This document shows positions 53,899-63,156 of a DNA stretch of 64,000 nucleotides, piece after piece; the stretch's first letter is position 1, and each line of letters opens with the position of its first letter. Location of the stretch: assembly GCF_004153225.1 (NCBI RefSeq), contig NZ_SEMB01000009.1, positions 37,160 through 101,159 of the forward strand, written 5' to 3'. The notes beneath the pieces are model-generated. The model made no database searches and was not told where the DNA came from. It saw only the letters and a list, made by a program, of their open reading frames with translations. The DNA is from Sporolactobacillus sp. THM7-7 (lineage in GTDB: Bacteria; Bacillota; Bacilli; Bacillales; Sporolactobacillaceae). The translations under genes and the position numbers were made by a program.

Positions 53899-55230
53899 TT
53901 GAAAGAGGTATGTAAGCGCTTATCTTTACTGGTTCTCGCTGCCGTACTGGTTCTGTTCACCGCCTGTTCTTCCGGTTCCGACTCGACAAATGACGGGGGA
54001 TCCGGTGAAAGCGGAAAAGGCGGTGTTTCCGGGACACTCGAAATTCAATACTTTGTCGGCGGATACGGTGATGCCTGGTGGAAAGAAGTGATTTCTGATT
54101 TCAAAAAGAAATACCCGGATGTGACGATCAAAGAAGACGCTGGACCGAACATTAATGAAGAAATGAGAACGCGCTGGATTTCCGGGAACCCGCCGGACGT
54201 CGTCTATATTGATGGCGCCGGGTCCAGTGAGACGCAAATGGTTGAAGACAAGCAGCTGATGGATATAACGGATTGGGTCAAAACGGTTCAGGTGGACGGA
54301 AAGCCTTTAATGGATACCTTTATCGTTTCGCCAAGCGATTATGACGGTAAAATGTATAGTTTGCCTCTTGTTTTCGATACGTGGGGGACATGGTACAACA
54401 AAGCCCTGTTTAAAGAAAAGGGATACAAAGTTCCGACAGATTTTAACAGTTGGATGAGTTCCATGAAAGAAATCAAGAAAAAAGAAGGTGTCACCCCCTT
54501 TGTAACAACAGGGAAGTATCCTTATTACTTTTTGAGAGGGGTTCTTTACCCGGCCTTTGGAGCTGCCGGCGGCGATAAACTGCTTTCAGACGTGATTTCC
54601 GGTAAAAAAGGAGCCTGGTCGAGCAAACCGGTTGTCGGGGTGATGCAAAAAGTGAAGGACATGCAAGAGGCTGGTTTGATTGATCCCGGTTTCGCCGCGC
54701 TCAATCACACCCAGTCGCAGATGAACTTCATTCTTGGAAAGAACGCCTACATTCCTGTCGGTTTCTGGCTGCCGAACGAGATGGCTAAAGATGCGCCGAA
54801 AGACTTCGACTATGGTTTTATTCCTTCCCCGATGAACGATCCGGGAAAGCCGATGGTCGTTGTTCCCGATCTGCGCCCTCTGGCTATTGCTAAGGAAGCC
54901 AAGAACCCTGAGGCAGCGAAAGCCTTTGTCAGCTTTGTTTTCCAGAAAAAGTACGCTGCTAAATTCGCCGAACTGACAGGTGCCATGATGAATATGAAAG
55001 ATGTCGACTTGAGCAATAATGACAAAGTACCGGGCTATCTGAAGGATGCCAATACCATGATCAATGATCCGAAAAAGGTCGCCATTCACAATAAGCCTTA
55101 TCCGATGAGTGCCGATTTGGAAAAACCGATCAGTGACGCGCTTGTTTCGCTCATGCTTGGGAAAATTGACGTGAATGAATTTACGAAACGAGCAGAAGCG
55201 GCCGCTGAAAAATATCGGAACAGCAATTAA
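53899..55230 (+). CDS. Sugar ABC transporter substrate-binding lipoprotein
   Basis: 443 residues. Signal peptide with lipobox LFTAC (Cys near 23), a Ser/Gly-rich spacer and a family-1 extracellular binding domain (LEIQYFVGGYGDAWW, PPDVVYIDGAGSSET, YSLPLVFDTWGTWYNKALF). Such proteins of the CUT1 group bind oligo- or aminosugars; the setting beside murQ points to MurNAc or a GlcNAc-MurNAc fragment. TTG start with AGGGGG 8 nt upstream. The small hairpin at 55251-55272 after the stop may protect the message end, giving more binding protein than permease. Confidence 0.88.
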   Translation: MKEVCKRLSLLVLAAVLVLFTACSSGSDSTNDGGSGESGKGGVSGTLEIQYFVGGYGDAWWKEVISDFKKKYPDVTIKEDAGPNINEEMRTRWISGNPPDVVYIDGAGSSETQMVEDKQLMDITDWVKTVQVDGKPLMDTFIVSPSDYDGKMYSLPLVFDTWGTWYNKALFKEKGYKVPTDFNSWMSSMKEIKKKEGVTPFVTTGKYPYYFLRGVLYPAFGAAGGDKLLSDVISGKKGAWSSKPVVGVMQKVKDMQEAGLIDPGFAALNHTQSQMNFILGKNAYIPVGFWLPNEMAKDAPKDFDYGFIPSPMNDPGKPMVVVPDLRPLAIAKEAKNPEAAKAFVSFVFQKKYAAKFAELTGAMMNMKDVDLSNNDKVPGYLKDANTMINDPKKVAIHNKPYPMSADLEKPISDALVSLMLGKIDVNEFTKRAEAAAEKYRNSN

Positions 55231-55250
55231 CATTGGGTTCAATCTGGATG

Positions 55251-55275
55251 GAATGCAACAACCGTTGCATTCTTT
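55251..55275 (+). terminator. Intercistronic hairpin after the binding-protein gene
   Basis: GAATGCAAC (55251-55259) pairs with GTTGCATTC (55264-55272), followed by TTTA. The short T-run suggests a partial terminator or mRNA-stabilising hairpin. Confidence 0.65.
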
Positions 55276-55321
55276 ACGGATTGATTTTTATACGATTTTT
55301 AACAAGAAAAAAGGTGATTGG

Positions 55322-56215
55322 ATGGTTCAATCCAAAGGCCGGAAATATTTATTTTTGCTGTTTTGCCTGCTTCCCACGTTTCTGCTGTTTGTCGTGTTTA
55401 CCGTTTATCCTATGATTAATGGGCTGTATATGTCTTTTTTTGAGTGGTCCGGTGCCAGTGGAAATAAAACCTTTATCGGATGGGACAATTACAAAGAATT
55501 ATTCAGTGATCCGATCATCCCGAAAACGATTTGGCATGATTACTTTTTAGTGGTGACGAAAGTGATCGGGATCATGATACTGTCCCTATTTTTTGCCGTT
55601 GCACTCACTCAGCTGAAAATCAAGGAAGCCCCTTTTTACCGGATTGTTTTCTTCTTTCCCAATATCATGTCCGTCGTTGTTATCGGTATTCTATGGACAT
55701 TTATCTACAACCCAGATCTCGGTTTGATTAATTCAGGTTTAAATAAAATAGGCCTCGGAAGATTGGCGAAACCATGGCTGGGTGATACGTTCTGGGCGCT
55801 CCCGAGCCTTGTCCTTCCGTCTGTCTGGGCCGGGATCGGTTTGTTTATGCTGATGCTTATCGGGGGGATCCTCAGCGTTCCGAAGAGTCTTTACGAGGCA
55901 GCGGACATTGACGGAGCCAGCAGCTGGAAGCAATTTTGGCAGATTACCGTTCCGCTTGTATGGCCGCAAATTAAAACGTCTATTTTGTATATTGTCATCA
56001 CGACGCTAAACGGCTCGTTTATTATCGTACAAGTGATGACGGAAGGCGGACCGAACAATGCAACGCAGGTGATGGGGTCCTATCTTTATCAAAAAGCATT
56101 TAAAGAGTTCAATTTCGGCTACGGGGCGACAATCGGAGTGATGATATTGATTTTATCACTCGTTACCGTTTTGCTGCTGCAAGTCTTTCTAAAGAGAGAG
56201 AAAGTGGATTACTAA
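55322..56215 (+). CDS. Sugar ABC transporter permease 1
   Basis: 297 residues, six membrane helices. The permease signature with EAADIDGASSWKQFWQITVPLVWP (the EAA loop that contacts the ATPase) is clear, as is PTFLLFVVFTVYPMINGLYMSF at the start. It belongs to the MalF-like group of CUT1 importers. The ATG at 55322 follows AAAGGTG with a 5-nt gap. It pairs with the next permease. No ATPase gene is in the cluster. Confidence 0.92.
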   Translation: MVQSKGRKYLFLLFCLLPTFLLFVVFTVYPMINGLYMSFFEWSGASGNKTFIGWDNYKELFSDPIIPKTIWHDYFLVVTKVIGIMILSLFFAVALTQLKIKEAPFYRIVFFFPNIMSVVVIGILWTFIYNPDLGLINSGLNKIGLGRLAKPWLGDTFWALPSLVLPSVWAGIGLFMLMLIGGILSVPKSLYEAADIDGASSWKQFWQITVPLVWPQIKTSILYIVITTLNGSFIIVQVMTEGGPNNATQVMGSYLYQKAFKEFNFGYGATIGVMILILSLVTVLLLQVFLKREKVDY

Positions 56216-56225
56216 GGGGGGGGGG
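56216..56225 (+). promoter_or_regulatory. Run of ten G forming the ribosome-binding site
   Basis: Ten consecutive G lie between the permease 1 stop codon and the TTG start of permease 2, with a 5-nt gap to the start. They must serve as the Shine-Dalgarno sequence. Such runs are prone to slippage, which would change the spacing. Confidence 0.6.
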
Positions 56226-56230
56226 TTGGC

Positions 56231-57073
56231 TTGAATTCGGCGCTCGGCAAGTTTTTCATCGGGGTCGCTGTGCGGATCCCGCTCATTCTCTGGTCGCTAT
56301 TCGTCTTGTACCCTTTAATTTGGATGTTTATCGGCGCGTTTAAATCGAACGGAGAGATTTTTGCTTCGCCGTGGAGCATTCCCGAATCGTTGCATTGGAG
56401 CAATTTTGCGACCGCATGGACCAAATACAATATCCAGACGAGTTTCATGAACAGTTTGTTTGTGACGCTAGTCGGAACGTTATTATGTCTTGTTTTTGCG
56501 ATTCCGACATCTTACGCTATAGAAAGGGTGAAATTCCGGGGTAGCGCCGTCCTTTTCAATGTCTATCTGGCTTCGATGATGATCCCTATGGTTCTCGGAT
56601 GGATTCCTTTATTTTTCATTTTGCTCCATTTAAATATGCTGAATAATGTATGGGCCCTTTCCCTCATTTACGCAGTGACGCAAATTCCTTTCAGCATTTT
56701 TATCCTGACCAGTTTTATGGGATCTATTCCAAAAGAGCTGGAAGAGGCGGCTGCCATTGACGGAATGTCCCAATACGGTGTTTTGCTAAAGATTATTACG
56801 CCGCTGACTGCAAATGGGATTATTACGGTTTCGATTATGAACTCGGTTACTTTCTGGAATGAGTATTTTATGGCTCTGATCTTCCTTCAAACAAAAGAGA
56901 AGCAGACACTTGGCGTCACGATGGATTTGATGAACCAGGAAGCACAATATACGAACGACTGGGGGGCTCTGTTTGCCGGTTTGTCGATCTCAGTGATTCC
57001 AGTGATTATTATTTACGCCATCTTCCAGCGGCGAATTATGAAGGGATTGACAGAAGGAGCGTCAAAAGGGTAA
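56231..57073 (+). CDS. Sugar ABC transporter permease 2
   Basis: 280 residues, six membrane helices, MalG-like. The EAA loop is ELEEAAAIDGMSQYGVLLKIITPLT. The start is the TTG at 56231 after the G run; there is no better start. As with the preceding permease, the ATPase must come from elsewhere, probably a shared MsmX-type subunit as in B. subtilis. A short hairpin ACGGATG / CATCCGT lies after the stop, before murQ. Confidence 0.92.
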   Translation: MNSALGKFFIGVAVRIPLILWSLFVLYPLIWMFIGAFKSNGEIFASPWSIPESLHWSNFATAWTKYNIQTSFMNSLFVTLVGTLLCLVFAIPTSYAIERVKFRGSAVLFNVYLASMMIPMVLGWIPLFFILLHLNMLNNVWALSLIYAVTQIPFSIFILTSFMGSIPKELEEAAAIDGMSQYGVLLKIITPLTANGIITVSIMNSVTFWNEYFMALIFLQTKEKQTLGVTMDLMNQEAQYTNDWGALFAGLSISVIPVIIIYAIFQRRIMKGLTEGASKG

Positions 57074-57196
57074 ACCGGGACGGATGGTTTTCATCCGTAT
57101 GGGCTATTTGAAAAAAGCAGGAACGTTTCTCCGCGAATCAAGGGATCCGTCGATTGGTCTGCCGGGAAAACAGTATTTTGATAAAGGATGGTCTGG

Positions 57197-58081
57197 ATGC
57201 TGAACAAACTGACGACGGAGGCACAAAACAGCAAAACCATGGATCTGGATATGATGTCCATCCATGACATTCTGAAAGTGATGAATGAAGAAGAGGGTCA
57301 TGTGCCCCGGGCGGTATCGAAAGAATTAAACAATATTGAGAAGATCGTTAAAAATACGATTCGATCCTTAAATGCCGGAGGAAGACTCATCTATTTAGGC
57401 GCCGGTACGAGCGGGCGTCTAGGCATTCTGGACGCTGTCGAATGCGTACCGACTTTTAACGTGTCATCTGATCAAGTGATTGGCTTGATTGCGGGGGGGA
57501 AGGAGGCTTTCACCGAATCCGTGGAGGGAGCTGAAGATAACGAATGGATGGGTGCGAACGATCTGGAGGCCATCGCATTAACGGATCGGGATATGGTTAT
57601 CGGTTTGGCTGCGAGCGGGAGAACCCCTTATGTCGTTGGCGGACTGAAATACGCCAGGAAGCTGGGAGCGCAAACGGCAAGTGTCAGCTGCAATAAGAAC
57701 GCTCCGATCAGCCAGTTTGCGGATACGGCCGTTGAAGTGAAGACGGGACCTGAAGTGCTGACGGGTTCGACAAGACTAAAAGCGGGGAGCGCACAAAAAC
57801 TCATATTAAATATGATTTCAACGGCTTCGATGATCGGCATCGGCAAAGTGTACAAAAATCTGATGGTTGACGTTCTGCCAACCAATCAAAAACTGGTGGA
57901 GCGTTCCAAGAGGATTATTACGCAGGCCACCGATGTCAATGAATCAAAGGCCGAAGAATATTATAAAAAAGCCAATCGCAATGTCAAAGCGGCTATTCTC
58001 ATGATTTTGCTTGGGTGTTCTTTAGAGGAAGCGGAAGAACGGCTGAAAAGCGCGAAAGGATTTATCAGAAAGGCTTTATAA
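57197..58081 (+). CDS. murQ: N-acetylmuramic acid 6-phosphate etherase
   Basis: 294 residues with a SIS domain. The enzyme removes the lactyl ether from MurNAc 6-phosphate to give GlcNAc 6-phosphate and lactate. The family blocks are complete: TTEAQNSKTMDLDMMS, LIYLGAGTSGRLGILDAVECVPTF (with catalytic Glu), ESVEGAEDNEWMG, GLAASGRTPYVVGGL and GSTRLKAGSAQKLILNMIST. The ATG at 57197 has AGG 9 nt upstream; the ATG at 57188 overlaps that site. It lies between the importer and the kinase genes. Confidence 0.95.
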   Translation: MLNKLTTEAQNSKTMDLDMMSIHDILKVMNEEEGHVPRAVSKELNNIEKIVKNTIRSLNAGGRLIYLGAGTSGRLGILDAVECVPTFNVSSDQVIGLIAGGKEAFTESVEGAEDNEWMGANDLEAIALTDRDMVIGLAASGRTPYVVGGLKYARKLGAQTASVSCNKNAPISQFADTAVEVKTGPEVLTGSTRLKAGSAQKLILNMISTASMIGIGKVYKNLMVDVLPTNQKLVERSKRIITQATDVNESKAEEYYKKANRNVKAAILMILLGCSLEEAEERLKSAKGFIRKAL

Positions 58082-58113
58082 GCGAAGCGTAAAGAGAACG
58101 AACAGGAAATGCT

Positions 58114-59088
58114 GTGGCAAAAAATTATGGCTGGTGTACAGAAATGGTAAGGTATTATCTCGGGATCGACGGCGGCGGGACGAAGACGGATGCTGTCCTT
58201 TTTTCATCAGAAGGCGGGATTGTGCAGCGAGTCATCGGCGCCGGAACCAATCCGAACAGTATTCATGATGAACAAGTTACCGAGCGTTTCCAGGATATTT
58301 TTTTAAAACTCATGTCCCATAATCGGCCGGACAGCGTCACAGGTTGTTTTGCCGGATTGGCCGGATCCGACCACCCGGCCATCACTCGGAAATTAGCCCG
58401 CTGCATCCGTCAGGCGTGTCCAGTTCCTATTGATCACCTGCAAGTCGGAAACGATGCGATGAACGCGCTTTGGAGCGGAACAGAAGGGGGGCCCGGTCTG
58501 GTTGTTATCGCCGGTACGGGTTCCATCGCCTACGGTATGCAAAGAAATGGAAAAGACTTTCGTATCGGCGGCTGGGGCTATCTGTTCGGCGATGAGGGAA
58601 GCGGCTATGACATCGGACGAGAGGCTATCCGCTGCACGCTCATGTCTTATGACGGTCGCAAGCCGAAAACGCAGCTGACTGCGGCTCTGGAAAACTATTT
58701 TAAGGTCGATGCGATCGCCGATATCGTGCCGATTATTTACCGGTGCTCGAAAAATGTGATCGCCGGACTGGCGCCTCATGTGGAAACGGCTGCACTGCGG
58801 GGAGATCAGCTAGCGCATGAAGTGATGAGTCACGCGGCTCGTTCATTAATCTTGCTGATCAGGAGCGGTATGCGACGTTTTAATGAAGATATCGAGGTTG
58901 TCCTGACCGGAGGGGTCTGGGAATCATCGATTATTCGTGAAATGGTTTCCACGGCTATTCAACGTGCCTTTATTTTTCCAAAACACCCTCCTGTTTACGG
59001 CTCAATAGCCAAGTGCTGCATGGAATGGGAGAAGGCGAAGAGCCGATTGATTTTAGAGAATGTGAAAAAGCAGATCCGCAGAGAGTGA
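58114..59088 (+). CDS. BadF/BcrA-type sugar kinase, probable MurNAc/GlcNAc kinase (MurK-like)
   Basis: 324 residues from the GTG at 58114 (AGGA 6 nt upstream), or 314 from the ATG at 58144, which gives a more typical N terminus. ATP-binding motifs of the ASKHA fold are present: YLGIDGGGTKTDAVLF, VVIAGTGSIAYG and GYLFGDEGSGYDIG. Members include N-acetylglucosamine kinases and clostridial MurK. With an ABC importer, sugar arrives unphosphorylated, so a kinase is needed to make the substrate of MurQ; this fits its position directly after murQ. Confidence 0.85.
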   Translation: MAKNYGWCTEMVRYYLGIDGGGTKTDAVLFSSEGGIVQRVIGAGTNPNSIHDEQVTERFQDIFLKLMSHNRPDSVTGCFAGLAGSDHPAITRKLARCIRQACPVPIDHLQVGNDAMNALWSGTEGGPGLVVIAGTGSIAYGMQRNGKDFRIGGWGYLFGDEGSGYDIGREAIRCTLMSYDGRKPKTQLTAALENYFKVDAIADIVPIIYRCSKNVIAGLAPHVETAALRGDQLAHEVMSHAARSLILLIRSGMRRFNEDIEVVLTGGVWESSIIREMVSTAIQRAFIFPKHPPVYGSIAKCCMEWEKAKSRLILENVKKQIRRE

Positions 59089-59114
59089 GAAAAAAGCTCC
59101 TTATAGGTTATTTT

Positions 59115-59123
59115 TGATACAAT
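59115..59123 (+). promoter_or_regulatory. Extended -10 promoter for the zinc-ribbon gene
   Basis: TGATACAAT about 95 nt before the gene; -35 region not clear. Confidence 0.4.
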
Positions 59124-59217
59124 AAGATTTAGTTGAGGTAGATTATGACAAAACAGGTCATTTTGTCCCGAATCTTATAATTATAAGTGATACTGACTTT
59201 AGAAAGGAAGCGATGAG

Positions 59218-59544
59218 ATGAACTGCCCCATATGCGACGGCGTCCGGATGAAAGAGGTAGAGCGGGAGGGCGTCCTGATCGATATTTGTCCAAGCTGCAA
59301 GGGAGTCTGGCTGGATCGCGGCGAATTGAATAAGATATTAAGTCGAGTGAATGAGGTTCGCGAACCGTTTAACAGATGGTATGAAGAAGATTATGATGAT
59401 GACCGGGAGCGGTACCACGGCGATCGCCGGTATCGCAAGTATGATCGATATGACGATGAAGACAGGTATTATGACAGAAAGCATTACCCGAGAAGGAAAA
59501 AGAAGAAGTCCGTGATGGACATGCTCGGCGATATGTTTGACTGA
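59218..59544 (+). CDS. TFIIB-type zinc-ribbon protein
   Basis: 108 residues. The N-terminal 45 residues form a zinc ribbon: CPICDGVRM and CPSCKGVWLDRGEL, as in the bacterial zf-TFIIB family. The rest is extremely charged (Asp/Arg/Tyr-rich, EEDYDDDRERYHGDRRYRKY), followed by a basic stretch and a short helix SVMDMLGDMF. Function of the family is unknown. The ATG at 59218 has AAAGGAAG upstream. It appears monocistronic. Confidence 0.85.
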   Translation: MNCPICDGVRMKEVEREGVLIDICPSCKGVWLDRGELNKILSRVNEVREPFNRWYEEDYDDDRERYHGDRRYRKYDRYDDEDRYYDRKHYPRRKKKKSVMDMLGDMFD

Positions 59545-59730
59545 GTGAGCTTGCCGGTTAAAAAAGGACACGCCTTAAAATGGAAAATGCAACACCTAAT
59601 CAACACGATCAGCATGGGCTTCTCCATTCAATTATTTTCATGTATGAAGCAGCACCAGTGACGGATAGTACCGCTACACGACGAACTTGCAACAAAAATC
59701 GCCAAGCGATCATAACGCTGAGAAGATCAC
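59545..59730. other. Intergenic stretch without clear gene
   Basis: A frame from 59580 (MENATPNQHDQHGLLHSIIF) is open for 105 codons but has no ribosome-binding site, matches nothing I know, and runs straight through the terminator at 59731-59776. It may be a gene scrap. Confidence 0.35.
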
Positions 59731-59776
59731 AAAAAAGTAATCCATCACAGGTAGGGAACTGGGCGGATTACTTTTT
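59731..59776. terminator. Bidirectional terminator before panE-like gene
   Basis: AAAAAAGTAATCC (59731-59743) pairs perfectly with GGATTACTTTTTT (59764-59776). Confidence 0.88.
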
Positions 59777-59876
59777 TGTTTTGTCATTGAACGACAATAG
59801 CTTAATCTGGGCTTTGGACTGCTGTATAAAAATCCGGCGCAGTTTTGATCCACGGATCCAATCGCACCGGAAACTT

Positions 59877-60803
59877 TTATTCATTTTCCCATGTTGATTC
59901 GATTGTTTTTATAATGCGGTACAGCGTCTGATTCACCGGTGTCGGGACGCCATATTTTTTCCCTAATTGACAGACGGTTCCGGAAAACATATCGACTTCC
60001 GTTTTTCTGCCGCTTTCGATGTCCTGAAGCATTGAGGTTCGGCCTTGCGGATTCATTTTTTCGATAACGCCGAGCTGGTACTCGATATCTCCTTCATTCA
60101 GGTTAATGCCGGCTTTCACTGAAATGCGGATCACTTCGCGCATGGCCGACTTCATCAGCTCCCTTGCCGTTTCGGAAGTCTGAAACGCCCCGTATTTTCC
60201 TCGGGTAACGGCCGAGGCCTGATTGATCCCGACATTGACCATGAATTTGAACCATAATGCGCGGATCATGTTTTCCGGTATTTTGTACTGAATCCCGGTA
60301 CGCTCGAACAATTCTTTTACTGCCCGGACTTTGGGTGTGTACTCTGTATTCGTTTTTTCCCCAAAAACGACCACTCCGTAAGTCGAAAAATCGACATGGG
60401 TTCCTTCGCGATTAGCGTCGATGCCGTTACACAAGGCATACAGTATTTTGTCCATGCCATAAGCTTCACCGATGATCTCTTCGCTTGAGATGCCATTCAG
60501 TAAAGACAGGATAATCGTCTTCTCGCCGACATGGTTCCGAATATCCGAAATCGCCTGCTGCAGCTGATTGAACTTGACGGCCATGATAATCAGGTCGGCC
60601 GGTTCAACCTTTTCTTCTGGGGAGACGTACTGGAAATCGTACGGCTTGCCGTTAATGACGAAGCCGTTTTTCCGATACCGTTTGATGCGCTCGGCGTCCG
60701 CGATCACCCGTAATTTTTCCGGTGCGAGGTCGTAAAGCTTGTGACCGTAAGCACAGCCGATGGCTCCCATACCAATCAGTGAGATTTTTTCGATTGTCGA
60801 CAT
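59877..60803 (-). CDS. Ketopantoate reductase (PanE/ApbA) family protein
   Basis: 308 residues. Rossmann motif ISLIGMGAIGCAYG at the N terminus binds NADP(H); MAVKFNQLQQAI, LLNGISSEEII, KFMVNVGINQASAV (catalytic Lys/Asn region) and EVDMFSGTVCQLGKKYGVPTPVNQTLY are family blocks. Members reduce 2-oxopantoate for coenzyme A synthesis, but many paralogues act on other 2-oxo acids, and no panB/panC genes are nearby, so the exact substrate is open. The ATG at 60803 is chosen because it starts the Rossmann unit and AGAGG lies upstream; the frame to 60851 is not needed. Confidence 0.85.
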   Translation of the reverse strand: MSTIEKISLIGMGAIGCAYGHKLYDLAPEKLRVIADAERIKRYRKNGFVINGKPYDFQYVSPEEKVEPADLIIMAVKFNQLQQAISDIRNHVGEKTIILSLLNGISSEEIIGEAYGMDKILYALCNGIDANREGTHVDFSTYGVVVFGEKTNTEYTPKVRAVKELFERTGIQYKIPENMIRALWFKFMVNVGINQASAVTRGKYGAFQTSETARELMKSAMREVIRISVKAGINLNEGDIEYQLGVIEKMNPQGRTSMLQDIESGRKTEVDMFSGTVCQLGKKYGVPTPVNQTLYRIIKTIESTWENE

Positions 60804-61069
60804 AATCCGCTGAACCTCTTTTCCTTTTTTGACTTCATCTGTTTTTCCCAATACTGGCTTACCCGATCTTTCTGGGTGTTGCCGCCCGGCTGACCCATTT
60901 TGGGGATCGAGCCGTTTATCGACCCAACTCAGCCTGATGGCGGCCGGGTCAAGAGGGGATACGTTCTTTATGTATTATAATAGTGAAAATGTTATCATAC
61001 AATGCTGTAAAGGATACGGCGCCGATCTCTGATTCTGTCCCCTCATGTGCAGCGGATGAAATAGATGAT
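60804..61069. other. Divergent promoter region
   Basis: No gene. A TATAAT at 60976-60981 could belong to a second promoter on the plus strand. GC-rich words near 60880-60950 can fold partially but without a known motif. Confidence 0.35.
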
Positions 61070-61099
61070 TTGAAATTTTTCATTTATTTGTGTTATAAT
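61070..61099 (+). promoter_or_regulatory. Promoter for the NCS1 transporter with long leader
   Basis: TTGAAA (61070-61075) and TATAAT (61094-61099) are 18 nt apart. The leader to 61339 would be about 230 nt. It contains a hairpin CTGAAAG / CTTTCAG near 61211-61236; no known riboswitch class was recognised. Confidence 0.6.
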
Positions 61100-61338
61100 G
61101 ATATCCACAAAATAATTTCGTTTTATTTGCGCCTGTCTCAAAATACTTTTGATCCATCTCAAGCCTATACCGTTTTCTACTCCGGATCTGATCCTTTCAA
61201 GACATCTCCTGAAAGTCCCTCGACTCGCTTTCAGAATTAAGGAAAAGGTGTTTTGTTTTTTCAATTTGTAAAAGACGTTAATGATGGATGCCAAAGAAAA
61301 GCTCCATTCATTATAAAAATCTATAAAAAAGGAAGGGA

Positions 61339-63066
61339 TTGCCCATTTTACATGCAAATACTGTAGAGAAAAGTAATGAAGATGAACAGCTTTTAGAGTC
61401 TATCCCCGAACAAGATAAACCTATTTCCAAATATAAAACTCAGAAACTACGATACTTTCTCGGACTCTATGCCGGCGAACACGTCTCAGGAACGGAGTTT
61501 GTTGTTGGAGCCAGTCTTGTCGTTTGGGGGGTAGGCATCGGTGACGTGATTCTCGGTCTTGTCATCGGCAATCTGCTTGCCGTCCTTTCTTGGGCACTGA
61601 TCTGCGCTCCGATTGCAACCAATACCCGCCTAACGGTGTATGCGTACCTGAAAAAAATCGCTGGACCCTATATGCAAAAAATTTACAATGTGGTTAACGG
61701 TCTCCTTTTTTGCTGCTTCTCGGGGGCGATGGTCACCATATCGGTGTCAGCTATTCGTGTGATTATCGGCATGCCCCCGCAGACTAACTGGTATCCGACG
61801 AGCCCGGCATTCGTCCTGCTGGTGATTGTCGTCGGCGTGATTGTATCAATAATCGCCGCTTTCGGTTTCAAATCGGTAGCCCAGTTCTCTTCGGTGTGCG
61901 CCCCCTGGCTTCTGCTGATTTTCATTATCGGAGCCATTATCGGGACCGTTCAGCTGGCTCAATTAGTACCGGGTATAGGGCAAATCGCCTCTGTTTCTGA
62001 CTTTGTCAATCTGGCTAATCAATATATCTGGGTCATTGGTTCGGACAATCAGGGCCTGAGTATCTATCATGTGATTGCCTATGCCTGGCTGTCGAATATG
62101 ATCGGCCACGGCGCATTGAGCGATATGGCTGTTTTGCGATTCGCGAAAAAAACGTCTTATGGTTTCTCCCCCGCGGTCGGCATGTATTTCGGCCACTGCA
62201 TGGCCTGGATCTGCACGAGCATTATGGGAGCTTCTTCAGCCATGGTTCTTCAGCAGTCTATTATGCAATTGGATTCAGGCGCCGTCGCTTATTATACACT
62301 GGGCTATGCCGGTATAATCGCCGTGCTGATCGCCGGCTGGACGACGTCGAATCCGAATATTTATCGGGCGGGCCTGGCTTTTCAGACGATTTTTTCGCGG
62401 GCCAATCCAAGGCTGGTCACTTTTTGCACAGGATTGTTGATGACCGGTATCGCCTGCTTTCCGTTCGTTTTTACCAAACTCCTCGATTTTACCACTTATT
62501 TGAGTATTGTCGTAGCTCCGATCGGAGCGATTGTCGTCGCCGAGCATTGGATTTTTCCAAAAATCGGTATGACCCGGTTCTGGGCTACGTACAAAGGATT
62601 GAAGCTGAATATCCCCGCTTTCAGTTCATGGATCTTATCGATCGGCATCACGCTTGTTCTGAATATGCTGAACGTCATGCATCTCTTCTTCCTGCCCGCG
62701 GTCACGTGGATTCTGGCGATGATACTCTATATCGGGCTGGCAGCGGTCGGTGGAGCAAGAGACAAATACCCTGAAGAACAGGCGGAAGATGAGCGGTTGA
62801 CCGCGCTTATCGTTCAGGACCAAGATGAAAAAGCGTTAGCGGAGCAGGCTGAACGGGATGGGAAAAATCCGACCGTTCCATCGAGGGGAATCTCATGGCT
62901 GACAGGTGTCCTCTCTCTTGTTTCCCTGGCCGTCATGCTCATCTTCTCGATCTTTACCTTTTTCGGATCCGTATCTATTGATACATTCAAAACGATCGCG
63001 ACCTGGTTGACAGTCGTCTACTTCGTTACGGCTACAATATGGATTCGTCAGCGCAAGAGTGATTGA
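61339..63066 (+). CDS. NCS1-family cation symporter (cytosine/allantoin permease-like)
   Basis: 575 residues with twelve or more membrane helices. The N-terminal region (GLYAGEHVSGTEFVVGASLVVWGVGIGDVILGLVIGN) and the segment SNMIGHGALSDMAVLRFAKK fit the purine/cytosine permease (NCS1) family. A charged cytoplasmic loop (about 475-515, DKYPEEQAEDERLTALIVQDQ) separates the last helices. The substrate (nucleobase, hydantoin or vitamin) cannot be told. TTG start with AAGGAAGGG just before. It is monocistronic with a long leader. Confidence 0.85.
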   Translation: MPILHANTVEKSNEDEQLLESIPEQDKPISKYKTQKLRYFLGLYAGEHVSGTEFVVGASLVVWGVGIGDVILGLVIGNLLAVLSWALICAPIATNTRLTVYAYLKKIAGPYMQKIYNVVNGLLFCCFSGAMVTISVSAIRVIIGMPPQTNWYPTSPAFVLLVIVVGVIVSIIAAFGFKSVAQFSSVCAPWLLLIFIIGAIIGTVQLAQLVPGIGQIASVSDFVNLANQYIWVIGSDNQGLSIYHVIAYAWLSNMIGHGALSDMAVLRFAKKTSYGFSPAVGMYFGHCMAWICTSIMGASSAMVLQQSIMQLDSGAVAYYTLGYAGIIAVLIAGWTTSNPNIYRAGLAFQTIFSRANPRLVTFCTGLLMTGIACFPFVFTKLLDFTTYLSIVVAPIGAIVVAEHWIFPKIGMTRFWATYKGLKLNIPAFSSWILSIGITLVLNMLNVMHLFFLPAVTWILAMILYIGLAAVGGARDKYPEEQAEDERLTALIVQDQDEKALAEQAERDGKNPTVPSRGISWLTGVLSLVSLAVMLIFSIFTFFGSVSIDTFKTIATWLTVVYFVTATIWIRQRKSD

Positions 63067-63156
63067 AGGCCGGAACAACGGTTAACAAAAATAACATGAA
63101 TGAAAAACAGCTTCTCCTTGCGTCAAATACGGAGAAGCTGTTTTTCAAACTCGCGG

